A stretch of DNA of 26,707 bases, from positions 1 to 26,707 of the forward strand of contig JAYSSF010000015.1 of assembly GCA_043720715.1 (NCBI GenBank), written 5' to 3'. The notes under the pieces are model-generated. The model ran no database searches. It had not been told where the DNA came from and saw nothing but the letters and a program-made list of their open reading frames with translations. This document shows, piece by piece, positions 9,193 through 19,611 of the stretch. The position numbers were made by a program, and so were the translations under genes. Position 1 is the first letter of the stretch, and each line of letters opens with the position of its first letter. The DNA comes from JAYSSF01 sp043720715. GTDB taxonomy: Bacteria; Patescibacteriota; Gracilibacteria; Absconditabacterales; Absconditicoccaceae.

Positions 9193-12100
9193 CTAATCTT
9201 TGATACTGTCTTCAGCAGTTAATTTTGCCTGTTTCAAAATAATATCCGTTACCCACTCTTCTAGATCTGGTGGGTATTTATATTTTTTAAGTAATCTTTT
9301 AATATATAGTCTAAGTTTTGCCTGAACGTCTTCTTTGAGCGTTCGATCAATCGTTGCATTTTCTCTGACGAGTCTTACTAATTCACGAGCCATTTCCCTG
9401 AGTGTCGTATCTCACATTTCTCTCACAGCACTTTCATTGGTAGCTAATGCATCATAAAATGCTATCTCTGCTTCATTAAGTCATAAATCTTCTCCTTTTT
9501 GATGTTCTGCTTGAATTTTCTTTGCAATTTCTATGAGTTCATTGATAATCTCAGCAGATTCAATGGTACGATTTTGGTATTTTCTAATAGTTCATTCGAG
9601 CATTTCAGCGAAGCTACGGGACTTGATCAAATTTTTTCTTTGCATCAATCTAATTCTGCTATTGAGAAGCTTTTTGAGTAATTCAAAAGCAAGATTTTTA
9701 TGTTTCATACCTTTTACTTCTTCTAAGAAATCATCTGATAAGATGGAAAGATCGGGCTTATCAATACCAGCTACTTTGAAAATATCCAATATCTCATCTG
9801 ATGTCACTGCTCCAGAAATCAATTGTTTGATGGCATGATCATAGTCAGATTTACTACTACCATCAAGTTTTTCTCACGCATCTTCCATTTTTACAAAACA
9901 TGACTTAATTGCCATAAATAAGGCTACATCATCTCTGATAATCAATGCTTCATCTGACGGTATCGCAATAGAAAATGCAAAACTGAGTTCTGTAACTGCC
10001 TGGAGATATCTTTTTACTCCATCCTTGAGTCACAAGACATGCTCCATACCGCTTGCAATAATATCAGTTCTTTGAACAGGAGCAGCGATGAAATAATACT
10101 TATAGTCAAATCCATGAAAAAGATTTTTGACTACTTCATATTTTTCGTGCATTACTGATATCGCTTGTTCTTGTGGTATCGTCGCTTCAGACTTATTACC
10201 ATCTTGAGTATAATACGAAAGAGCTTCTTTGAGCTGAGTAGCAAGTCCAAGATAATCGACGATCAGTCCTGCTTGTTTATCTTTATAGATACGATTCACA
10301 CGAGCGATAGCCTGCATCAGTCCATGTCACTGCATCGGTTTATCAATATACATCGTATGCATACTCGGCACATCAAATCCAGTCAACCACATATCTCTGA
10401 CTATCACTAATTTCAAAGGATCATTTATATCCTTCATTCTCTTTGCAAAATCATCTCTTATTTTCTTATTTCTGATATGAGGTTGAAAGTTCTCAGGGTC
10501 ACTTGCTGATCAAGTCATCACTACCTTGATCGTTCATAAACTATCATCATCACTGTGTCGATCTGGTCTTAGTTGAATAATTTCATTGTAAAGATCTACA
10601 CAAATTCTGCGAGACATGCCCACGATCATTCCCTTCCCATCTTGCACAGCACATCTATTTTCAAAATGCATGACAATATCCTGAGCAATGAGTTTGAGTC
10701 TCTTTTCAGTCCCTACCATCGCTTCGAGTCTTGCCCATTTAGATTTGAGTTTTTCTTTTTTACCCATCTCCTCAATCTCTGTGAGTTCTTCAAATTCTGC
10801 ATCAATCATGGGTATTTCAGATTCTAGGAGATTTATTTTTGCAAGTCTCGCTTCATAGTAAATCGGCACCGTTGCTCCATCCTGGACTGCCTGTGTGATA
10901 TCATAGGTATCGATACATTCACCAAATACTGCTTTTGTGTCTTTATCTTTGAGTGATATGGGCGTACCAGTAAATCAGATAAATGAAGCATTTGGTAATG
11001 CATCCCTGAGGTATTTTGCAAATCAGTAGGATATCACTCCATCGTCTTTATCTATCTTTGCTTTGAATCCATATTGTGTGCGATGTGCTTCATCCGCTAT
11101 CACTACAACATTAGATCTATCAGTGAGCAGTGGATACTTACCGCTTTCATCGTCAGTAGAAAACTTTTGTACTGTTGTGAATATCACTCCGCCACTCGCT
11201 ACGGCTAGTAATCTCTTGAGATCATCTGCATCTTTCGCCTGCTGAGGAGTTTGCCTCAAGAGATTCTTGGATAATGCAAAGGTAGCAAATAGCTGGTCAT
11301 CGAGGTCATTTCTATCCGTAATCACGAGTAATGTCGGATTATCTAATTTTTGAATAATCTGACCTGCATAAAACACCATCGTAAGGCTCTTCCCAGATCC
11401 TTGAGTATGTCGGACAACTCAGGCTTTGCGAGTATGATCATGAACAGCGGAGAAGGTACTGGTCATAGCCTTTTGTACTGCAAAATACTGATGATATGCT
11501 CACAAAATCTTGATTGTCTTTTCTCCATCGGTATGGAAAATGGTATAATGTAATATAAGATCAATAAGCACTGATGGCTTAAGTGATCCAAAGACCATAT
11601 TTTCTAATTGTCTTACATGAGATCAGGTCGTCACACCATCTACCGATTTCCAGCTCATATAACGATCAATGCTCGATGTGATCGTTCCCATCTTCGCCTC
11701 TAATCCATCACTGATAATACAAAAAGCATTAGTATAGAATAGTTGCTCGATATTTTTCTTATATGTTTGAATCTGATTATAGGCACTTTGAATAGTAGTA
11801 TTTTCATCGACGAGATTTTTGAGTTCAATAACCACAAGCGGTAGCCCATTGATATAGAGTAAAACATCAGTCCTTCTCTGACTATTGCCTCTCGTAATCG
11901 TAAGTTGATTAACTGCTAAGAAGTGGTTATTTGAAACATTCTGACTATCAATGATTTTTATTTTCTGTGTTCCTACTGACCCATCCTCTAGCTTGATTTG
12001 TATATCAATACCGTCCATCAAGAAATGATGAAATTGTTGATTGGTTGTGATGAGCTGTGTCCCTGAAAGACGCTCTATTTTTTTGACTACTTCATCGATT

Positions 12101-12282
12101 GTACATGTATTGGCTGTTGGATTTATTTTTTGCAATGAAGCACGCAAAAAATCTGACAAGATAACGGTATCAAATCATCATCTCTGTGATTCAAGATCTG
12201 GTCATGACATAATATCATAACCCAGTCCTGCAAGTCGTTCGAGGACGGTAAGTTCAAGGATATTTTCGGTGTAGTGAGACAT
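9193..12282 (-). CDS. hsdR: Type I restriction enzyme, R (motor/nuclease) subunit
   Basis: 1029 residues, full length for HsdR. The N-terminal nuclease has the PD-(D/E)XK residues D139 and E153-L-K155 (VVIELKN). The motor follows: Walker A HTQGSGKSLTM around 292-302, DEAH box IADEAH (D397-H400), GFTGTP motif III, and motif VI MQAIARVNR. A helical C-terminal region (FLEEVKGMKHKNLAFELLKK) would contact the methylase core. Known HsdR translocates DNA and cuts far from an unmethylated site. The ATG at 12280-12282 lies 1 nt past the OLD-type nuclease stop, so the two are surely cotranscribed. TGA glycines are scattered through the gene. No frameshift or lost motif was seen, so the subunit looks functional. 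Confidence 0.97.
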
Positions 12283-12283
12283 A

Positions 12284-14059
12284 TTAATCTGTTGATAGGA
12301 ATTTAAATATTGTCTTGAACTTTACTATAGTATCGTCTGATAAATCAACTTGTTGTTGGTCAAAGTGTAGGTTCTGTAATGCAGTATTAAATTTCGATTT
12401 ATTGTATTTGGTCTCAGTTGTGAAAAAACTTTGTATAATTTTAAGTTGCTCATCATTAGTGAATAAATCTTCCATTGCCTTTCAATCAAAGGAGTTATCT
12501 ATCTCATTCAAAGTATATATCTTATCTTCAATAATTCTTCCAAACTCTTTTATGTATAGTTTCTTAGCACTTTTACCAGCATCATCTCAATCCAAGAGAA
12601 TAACAAAGTCTTTATTCCAAGCTAAATACAGACGTATTATAGCATAATTTTTATCTGCTCATGCTCATGGATATACTTTCACAGCATCAAATTCATTATT
12701 CAAGATAATTTCGTTGAAATATCTTAATGTGTAAAAATCATTTTTTCACTCAACAACGACAATATCATTAATGTATTCAAGATGACTTGGTTGATATTCC
12801 AATGCATCCAATATGGGTTGAAAATATGATTGCTCATTTGGGTGATTTGCGACAAACTTTTTATAGGTCTCTATCTTAACGTCAGTCATCTTTTGATCAA
12901 AGTCAAAGTCTTCACCTGGTTTAATCGCACTATTACAAACAATATGCGCACTAGCAAGCCAACTTGGGTCAATTAGATGATGACTGTGCGTAGTATAAAT
13001 GACTTTTGATTTTTCTGCTAATTTTGAAAAAGTACTCAATAACTTCTTTTGAGCGGTGGAATGTAGATTTGATGCAGGTTCATCTAGCAAAAATAATGTC
13101 TCTCAATAGTCATTACTACGACTTTTGCGAAATTCAGTAAATAACAAAAAAGAAAAGAATCGTTTAAATCATAGGCTCCTTTCGGAAATAGAGTAGGACT
13201 CAGATCATTCTTTTAACTTAATTTCTATATATGCTTCATCTCACTCTTTATCATATTTCACGATTATCTGTTTACTTCATCTATCAAATAGCTGTCACCA
13301 AGCATCAAATACAACCTTAGTAATCTTATCTGACATTTTATTGATATTAGCCTCGAGCGATTCTTTATCATCGGCTGTAGTACTATAAATTTTTGTAACA
13401 ATATCGGAAATTTTTATTCAATCTCATATTGAGTCTAAAACATCCTGTAGGACGCCTACATATTCAAGATTATTGCCTTGAGTGAATCTAGGTTTTCATT
13501 CTTCAATGTAGATTCTTACTGGAAAATCAAAAAGGAAGTTTGAATAATAAATAACCTGAGGGAATAATGAAGTTTGTATATAGTTTACAATATCTTTTCA
13601 TTCTTGTGTTTCTGTAGACAATGTTATATTTTTCCCCTTAGCTCATAATTTTTTACCACAGAGATTGATTCATGGTAAAACTGTTTTCTCAATAAACTTT
13701 GATCATTGAAATATATATCTTTTAGTTACATTTAAAGTTTTTATATCAGAAGTCACAACAAATCATTTATCATTAGCAAATTTTTTGATCTTCTTTTCAT
13801 CTAACTCGTCTAACTCGAAACTTGCAATAATATCGATATTACCATTGAAGTTTGATTTTTCTGATTTGGGAATGAGCGTATGTCTTTTTTCAGAATCAAT
13901 ATCTTCAGAAAACAACTTAATCGCTTCAAGTATACTAGTTTTCCCGCTTTCATTCAATCATACTAAAGTTATCACTGGTGCGTGAGGTTCATGAGTAAAC
14001 TTGAAGTTTATATCTTTCACTCATTTATAGTTTTTGATTTGAAAACCAGTGTATTTCAT
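12284..14059 (-). CDS. OLD-family AAA ATPase/TOPRIM nuclease
   Basis: 591 residues. The N-terminus MKYTGFQIKNYKGVKDINF is the ABC/SMC-like opening. Walker A is GLNESGKTS at 34-42, with its first Gly encoded by TGA. Walker B is LLDEPASN with D326/E327, followed by a TTHSHH switch. The C-terminal TOPRIM domain has E437 in VVVEGKND and the acidic LLDGDDAGK with DGDD at 490-493, the metal-binding nuclease residues of overcoming-lysogenization-defect (OLD) proteins. Related ATPases occur inside hsd loci of other bacteria (RloA-type) and in Gabija as GajA. No UvrD-like GajB partner is present here, so Gabija is not supported. It lies between the RelE-membrane fusion (20 nt) and hsdR (1 nt), pointing to a role in the same defence operon. 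Confidence 0.9.
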
Positions 14060-14079
14060 GTTTTGATAGAGAAAATAAA

Positions 14080-15120
14080 TTATTGTAAGCTAACTATTGA
14101 TCACTCATCTCCAATGTACTCAATTTCCATATATTTAATTTGAGTTCATTTAAGGTCAGATAAATAAACTCATATTGGAAAAACTTTTCACTTCATCTTA
14201 TTCAGGTATGGTATATAGTTTTGATTTATATATCACAGACTTCATTGTTTGTTTGCTATTTTAAAGTTTCATAAATCAATTTCATATATCTTTCATCCTA
14301 TAATATTTACTCATTGAGTTGCACCGAACAATCAATTATCTGGATCGCTTTTAACTTCATCGGTATAAATACGGACAGTATCAAAGTATCATCAATTCCT
14401 TATGTCTCAAATAGCTATTCTCATAGCATATACAAATCATTTTGCTGGACTTCAGTCTGCTTTATATCCATAAATTCTTCATCTTCGGTATTGCTGATAA
14501 TCCTTATTGAAATCAATCTTAATTCTTAGTATAGCTTTCTCAATTTTTCAAGTTCATATTTTAATTTTTGGAAACATAGACATTGTATTTAATTGATCTT
14601 GATCATACTGTCGTAATGATAGAGTTCATGAAAAAATCACAGCTTTATGAATTACCACTCACGAAGTACTTCATATGGGATTGTTTCATCATGAAGTCAG
14701 ATTGTTTTCATTTCATGTTCAAATTCACTGTGTTTGTGTAATTTCATCTTTTATTTTATTATCCTGGAAAAAAAGATAAATTATTGACAAAATAATTATC
14801 AACAATATGATAGATACAATTCCTCTGTATATACCTTTCTTTTCTTGTACATTAATAACTTCAATAATTGATCATTGATTCTCTATATCATTTACAGATT
14901 CCAGCAAAATAATATTCTCTTTGAGAGAATAATAAAGTCTACAAAACGTACTCAATTTATAACTATATTTTCAATCATTAAGTTTGTGAGAATCCGATAG
15001 TAGGATATCTGGCTCTTCTTTAAGTAAATCCAAAATTTGTACAAGCTTAGCCTGAATATTTTTAGGAATCTTTTTGATACTTTGATCAAAATCTTTAGTA
15101 GTAGTGACTTTATACATCAT
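14080..15120 (-). CDS. RelE/ParE-like domain fused to a transmembrane helix and a C-terminal outer domain
   Basis: 346 residues, in one frame only with TGA as Gly. Residues 1-80 look like a RelE/ParE toxin fold: YKVTTTKDFDQSIKKIPK (strand and helix), KLVQILDLLKEEPDIL (second helix), then HKLNDGKYSYKLSTFCRLYY and IILLESVNDIEN (sheet). This matches the family's HKL...Y.R...R..Y pattern. Residues 101-118 (IVSIILLIIILSIIYLFF) are one membrane helix. A Gly/Asn/Thr-rich linker (about 125-155) leads to a 190-residue strand-rich domain, presumably outside the cell. Start: ATG 15118-15120 or the adjacent ATG 15115-15117; both overlap the previous gene. The toxin fold is inferred from pattern, and RNase activity is unproven. 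No classic antitoxin gene sits beside it. Confidence 0.8.
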
Positions 15121-15463
15121 TTGTGTTAGAAGATAAAGTAGTATCACTATTCATATTTTTATTTTTTTTATATATTTTTTCCTGAATAGTTATCTCCTCT
15201 AACTCCAGTTTTTTTAATTCAATATCTTTTTGCTTTTTGAGTTTTTCTGATTCTTTATGTGTTAATGCATCAAATAACTTTTCAGCAGGACTATCTATAC
15301 ATCACGAAACTAATGATAAAACAAAAAAGATTCATCATAATCGCATGGACCGTGATGGAATTGGTTGGTTTCAAGTATAAAAATTTATTGCTACTCAAGA
15401 CGTAATAGCAACTCACAACCCAAATATGGCAGATAAAATAAATTTAGTCTTAATTTTCCACAT
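15110..15463 (-). CDS. Small two-helix membrane protein with coiled-coil tail
   Basis: 117 residues from ATG 15461-15463 to TAA 15110-15112. Residues about 8-26 (FILSAIFGLGVAITSGVAI) and 42-56 (LGGIFFVLSLVSGCI) are hydrophobic and separated by a short polar turn. The C-terminal half is a Lys/Glu-rich heptad-like helix (about 66-100, for example ESEKLKKQKDIELKKLELEE), probably a cytoplasmic coiled coil. SGC at the end of helix 2 resembles a lipobox but is internal. It starts 19 nt after the hsdS stop, and its own stop overlaps the ATGATG of the RelE-membrane gene, so the pair is probably translated together and may interact in the membrane. No known family was recognised. Confidence 0.8.
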
Positions 15464-15482
15464 TACAATATTTATAATTTAC

Positions 15483-16730
15483 TTAAAACACCCTCACTTT
15501 TCCACTCATCAACCTCGGTAACAAACTATCACGAGTTTTTATTAGGGATTGGATTTCCTTATTATTTGAGATAATTTTATTTGTTACTGTCTCAATTTGT
15601 TGATCAAACTGTTTTAGCACTTCAATGTCAGGAATCAATATTTCGTGGTTAATTAAAATTTGTTGATTAATGTTTATAAAAATAGTTCATGTTCAAGAAT
15701 TTACTATTTTTTCTTTATCATTTCTCAGTAGCCAAAATAAATAATTCGCTCGAAGTATGTCTTTAGGCTTTAATCTTATCGCAAATCCAGAATAAACGAT
15801 GCTATCAATCTTATTTGTAATCAAAATACAACTTCATGGCGAAGCACTTCTAGCAATAACAATATCTCATATATCCAATAAATAATTATTCGCTTTTTTT
15901 GATTCAAGTTTGGTTACTTCAATATTTTGTTCATCTAATCGATGCGAACTAGAAAGTGCCTTTACGCTAATTACCTTATATTCTTTGTCTCATCAATCAT
16001 CTCTTGAATAATTAATTCAATTCTTAAATTCTCATACTTCCCCCAATTTTCCAACTCTCCACCCCTCAGGCAACTCATCTTCTATGTCATACTTCCCAAA
16101 TCGCTCATGAAACATCACCTGCCCCATCTTCTCCAATGTGCGATTCTGTTCACGCAACACTTCGATCTTATCATCCAGTGATCACAGGATGGATGCGATG
16201 GCTTGCTGTTCGTGTGGAGGTGGAAGGGGAAATTGTATGTTTTGTATTCATCAAAGTGGTAGCTTAGGTTGAGCAGCTCATACTGTATTTTTCATTACTT
16301 CATCTTGTCCAATTGGAGATCTCAAATAATACATAATATATTTTGCATCTATAGTTTTTTCTATTTCTAATTTTGCACAATTTTCAGTTAAACTTGCGAG
16401 ATGCAAATCTTCAGGAACAATACCAATTAATCCTATTGTTCAAACGATTGAGATATATACTTGTCCTGCATCGATAGTATAGTTTTTTATCGATGGGAAA
16501 ATAGTATCAGACACATATTGTAATCATTGCTTTTGAATAGATCAACTCAAATCTAAATCTGTTATTCTGATATATGGATGCTCTGTTTTTGAACTAATCA
16601 ACATTTCTCATTTAGGTAATCTTTTGCCTCACTTGATTTTTGCAATATCGCCCAGCCTACAAATCTCCCACTCCTGTGGAATAGGTCATAGTTCAGAATC
16701 TTTTCGGATGGTATCGTGAGATTGTATCAT
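15483..16730 (-). CDS. hsdS: Type I restriction-modification specificity subunit
   Basis: 415 residues. HsdS recognises the split DNA target and holds two HsdM and two HsdR subunits. The layout is normal: target recognition domain 1 (about 15-180, opening GPIPQEWEICRLGDIAKIK), a central conserved helix pair (PPPHEQQAIASILGSLDDKI), target recognition domain 2 (about 232-365, opening LPEGWRVGKLGEV), and a distal conserved helix ending RDSLLPRLMSGKVRV, a hallmark of the family. Many glycines are TGA-coded, including those of the GKR and LGSLDDK segments. Start ATG 16728-16730. Its upstream region shares a 16-nt sequence with that of the DUF1016 gene at the same distance from the ATG. Confidence 0.96.
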
Positions 16731-16750
16731 TTTTGAGGTAAATATAGATT

Positions 16751-16770
16751 AAAGTCAGATTATTTTTTAT
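16751..16770 (-). promoter_or_regulatory. Candidate promoter element upstream of hsdS
   Basis: The plus-strand sequence AAAGTCAGATTATTTT (16751-16766) recurs exactly upstream of the DUF1016 gene, each time 20 nt before the ATG. Read in gene direction it is AAAATAATCTGACTTT, in which TAATCT could serve as a -10 box with a short leader. This is inference from conservation and spacing. Confidence 0.45.
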
Positions 16771-16803
16771 TTTCTTAAACGGTGTAATTCGACCGTTCTA
16801 TAA

Positions 16804-17835
16804 TTATTCATACTCCGGAAGATGTGTTTGTAGATATGCTTGGAGCTCCTCTTTATTTGGGAGATAGAGTTTATATTCTTTGGCAAAGATTTGCTGGTTA
16901 TCTGGTAGTGTATATTGTAGGACTATGTCATCTTTGACTTTACATAAGATAAGTCCTATGGTGTTGTTTTCATCTGGTTCTTTGTATTCAGCATCATATC
17001 GATTGACATACATTTGCATCTGTCCGATGTCTTGATGCATCAACTCTCCTATCTTGAGATCAATCAATACAAAACATTTGAGAAAACGATGATAGAAGAC
17101 CAAATCTACAAAGAAATGTTTTTCTCATGCGGTAAATCTCTTTTGTCTCCCTACAAAAGTAAATCATTTTCACAATTCCAACAAAAATCCTTCAAGATTG
17201 TCGATGATCGCTTGTTCAAGTTCTGATTCAGAATATTCTGATTTTTCATCTAATCCTAGAAACTCCAAAATATAAGGATCTTTGATGGCATCTGAAGCAG
17301 AAGTGATAATTTGTCACTGTGATGCTAATCTCATGATACTATCTTTATCTTTACTGAGTGCCAATCTTTCATATAGCCCACCATTAAATTGTCTTTTAAG
17401 TTCTCTCAGCGATCGAGACTCTTGTGCTGATTCTATCATATAGAAACTTCTTTCGTCGTTGTCTTTGATTTTACTCAGAAAAACTAAATGAGATCGACTC
17501 AGAGATTTTTGAGACACTGTCTCAAAAATTGGAAAGCTAATATATACATTTCTCATGAAGTTCAAATTAAAATATGAGAATCACTTTCAGTATTTTATTG
17601 TCAAATCAACAGCAAGTTGATTGAGCAATCCAGTGCCATAGATTGCTCTATCAGCTCATCATTGTTCAAATTCTACGACATATTGGCCAATTTTTCGATA
17701 GGTCTGCACAAGCGTTGCGTTGACTTGTTGATAGAGCTTATTTTTTGCAGACGCCAAAGTACTTCAGATACTTGAAAGCAAGATATCATAGTTTTCTCAT
17801 ACTATTGGTAGTATTGCATTGTGATCAATCGTCAT
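16804..17835 (-). CDS. DUF1016/YhcG-type PD-(D/E)XK nuclease domain protein
   Basis: 343 residues. The N-terminal half is the DUF1016 helical domain (QVNATLVQTYRKIGQYVVEF, then SYFNLNFMRNVYISFP and SLRELKRQFNGGLYERLALS). The C-terminal half is a PD-(D/E)XK nuclease-like domain: LEQAIIDNLEGFLLELGKGF, then FVDLVFYHR with D244, then VLIDLKIGE with D259 and K261. Aspartate replaces the commoner glutamate before xK, which the motif allows. Relatives are often found beside or within type I restriction loci, and their role there is not settled. It lies between hsdM (117 nt away) and hsdS (73 nt), in the same direction. The stop is TAA 16804-16806. Confidence 0.92.
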
Positions 17836-17854
17836 TGTGCAGCTGAATAAAGAA

Positions 17855-17875
17855 TAAAGTCAGATTATTTTATTT
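17855..17875 (-). promoter_or_regulatory. Candidate promoter element upstream of the DUF1016 gene
   Basis: This is the second copy of the 16-nt AAAGTCAGATTATTTT, at 17856-17871, starting 20 nt from the ATG at 17835, the same as for hsdS. The rest of 17836-17952 holds a short duplicated phrase (TTTCTGCCACCA / TTTCTGCAACCA) and a CAGACACTGTCTG palindrome near the hsdM stop. Confidence 0.45.
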
Positions 17876-17952
17876 CTGCCACCACTGGTGTCAGTATTTC
17901 TGCAACCAATGGCTACATTATTATCATAGCAATTAGTCAGACACTGTCTGAT

Positions 17953-19524
17953 CTATTCCATAGCAAATCCCACCTTCTCTAAATTCACTTTGATCACCTC
18001 ATCCAACTCACGACTTTTCTTCATCTGTTCGCTGAGTTGAGCAGTAAGTAGTGTCATCTTTTCTTGGAATGTCTCATCATCTTCCTCGATACTTTCTACT
18101 CCTACATATCTTCCAGGAGTAAGTACATAGTCATGTTTTGCTACTTCTTCCAATCATGCTGATTTACAAAATCATTGAATATCTTGATAATCTGAGATCT
18201 CCCTTGACAAGGGGAGGTGTCACGAAGTGACGGAGGGGTTTGACTTCCAGTTATGATAGGTACTTGAGATATTAGCTATGTCTTCATCGGTAAGTTCACG
18301 ATTCTTCCTCGTAATCATCTGTCCCATTTTACGAGCATCGATGAAGAGAATTTCATTCTTTCTCTGTGTCTTTCCTCTTTTTACAAACCATAAACAAGCT
18401 GGAATCATAGTAGAGTAAAAAAGCTGACTTGGTAATGCTACAATACAGTCTATGAGTCACGCTTCGATGAGTTTCTTGCGGATCTCTCCTTCACCTGATT
18501 GATTGGATGACATTGATCCATTCGCCATCACAAATCATGCGATACCTCCTGTAGGATTGAGATGGTGGATAAAATGCTGAATCCATCAGTAGTTTGCATT
18601 ACCTGCTGATGGTGTTCCATATTGTCGTCTTACATCATTACCTAGTCTCTCTGCTCATCGATCTGAAATATTAAAAGGTGGGTTTGCGATTATAAAGTCA
18701 GCTTTCAGGTCTTTGTGCATATCATTATGAAAACTATCTGCGTGATGATCCCCGAGGTTTGCGTTGATACCTCTGATAGCCATATTCATCTTACACAGTT
18801 TCCAAGTCGTAGGGTTGGATTCTTGTCCATAGATGGAAAGGTCGTTGATTTTTCCTCCATGGGATTTGATAAACTTCTCACTTTGTACAAACATACCTCC
18901 TGAACCACACGCTGGATCATAGACACGGCCTTTGTAGGGCTCGAGCATTTCGACGAGGAGTTTGACAATACAAGTCGGGGTATAAAATTCTCATCATCAC
19001 TTCCCTTCTGATCATGCAAAACGACCTAAGAAATACTCGTATACTCTCCCTAATACGTCTTTTTCTCCATGTTGTGACTCTGTCAGTGTGATGGTAGAAA
19101 TCAAATCTACAATTTCCCCTAGTTTTTGTTTATCCAAATCGGGGCGAGCATAATTTTTGGGTAGTACTCATTTGAGAGTTGGGTTTTCTTTTTCGATCAG
19201 ATGCATTGCTTCATCAATAAATACTCCTATTTCAGGTTTCTTTGCGTTATTCTGAATATAATCCCATCTTCCTTCTTTGGGTACTCGAAAAACATTCTCT
19301 GATGTATAGGCATCTCTATCTTCCTCTTCGCCCTCATATGAATCAGGATTATTTTTTATTTTATCATACTGAGTTTGGAAACTATCAGAGATATATTTAA
19401 GGAAAATAAGTCATAAAATGACATGCTTATATTCTCCTGGATCCATATTATTTCTCATCTTGTCAGCAGTAGACCAGAGTACTTCTTCAAATCCTAATGC
19501 TGTTGTTGAGTTTGATTTTGCCAT
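17953..19524 (-). CDS. hsdM: Type I DNA methyltransferase, M subunit
   Basis: 523 residues. HsdM transfers methyl from S-adenosylmethionine to adenine N6. The N-terminal helical domain is intact (FEEVLWSTADKMRNNMDPGE). SAM motif I is DPACGSGGMF at 203-212 and catalytic motif IV is NPPF at 281-284. The C-terminal part has GFCKSAGLEEVAKHDYVLTP and GRYVGVE. Between STYHNWKS and YQDIQGF, residues 429-442 (NPSVTSGHLPLSRE) are encoded by a palindromic element; relatives usually have a short linker there, so it is probably tolerated. The start ATG 19522-19524 fits the family N-terminus. It is first in the restriction block; PD-(D/E)XK and hsdS genes follow. Stop TAG 17953-17955. Confidence 0.97.
18199..18241. 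repeat. Palindromic element inserted in frame within hsdM
   Basis: A 43-nt element with two hairpins, CCCTTGACAAGGG (18201-18213) and GTCACGAAGTGAC (18219-18231), bounded by CTCCC and GGAGGGGTT. It is GC-rich in an AT-rich gene. It stays open in the hsdM frame because one in-frame TGA is read as Gly. The intergenic copy at 7555-7614 shares both ends. It behaves like the palindromic elements known to insert into Rickettsia genes. Confidence 0.75.
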
Positions 19525-19611
19525 GATGAGTATCAGAATAGTATAAAATTATGAACCTTCTATTTATTTTATAGTATCTCTATCCTTGGAGTTATTATCC
19601 TTGTGGTAGTT

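Noticed and set aside
12284..14059. Gabija GajA
   Set aside because: The AAA-TOPRIM layout fits, but the required UvrD-like helicase partner is absent and the gene is tied to hsdR, so only the OLD family is claimed.
15461..15463. Small membrane protein as a classic antitoxin for the RelE-like domain
   Set aside because: It has two membrane helices and no DNA-binding or known antitoxin motif; a restraining role remains only a guess.
16778..16797. AACGGT...ACCGTT hairpin as a terminator after the DUF1016 gene
   Set aside because: The stem is only 6 bp and no T-run follows on the minus strand, so termination is not supported.
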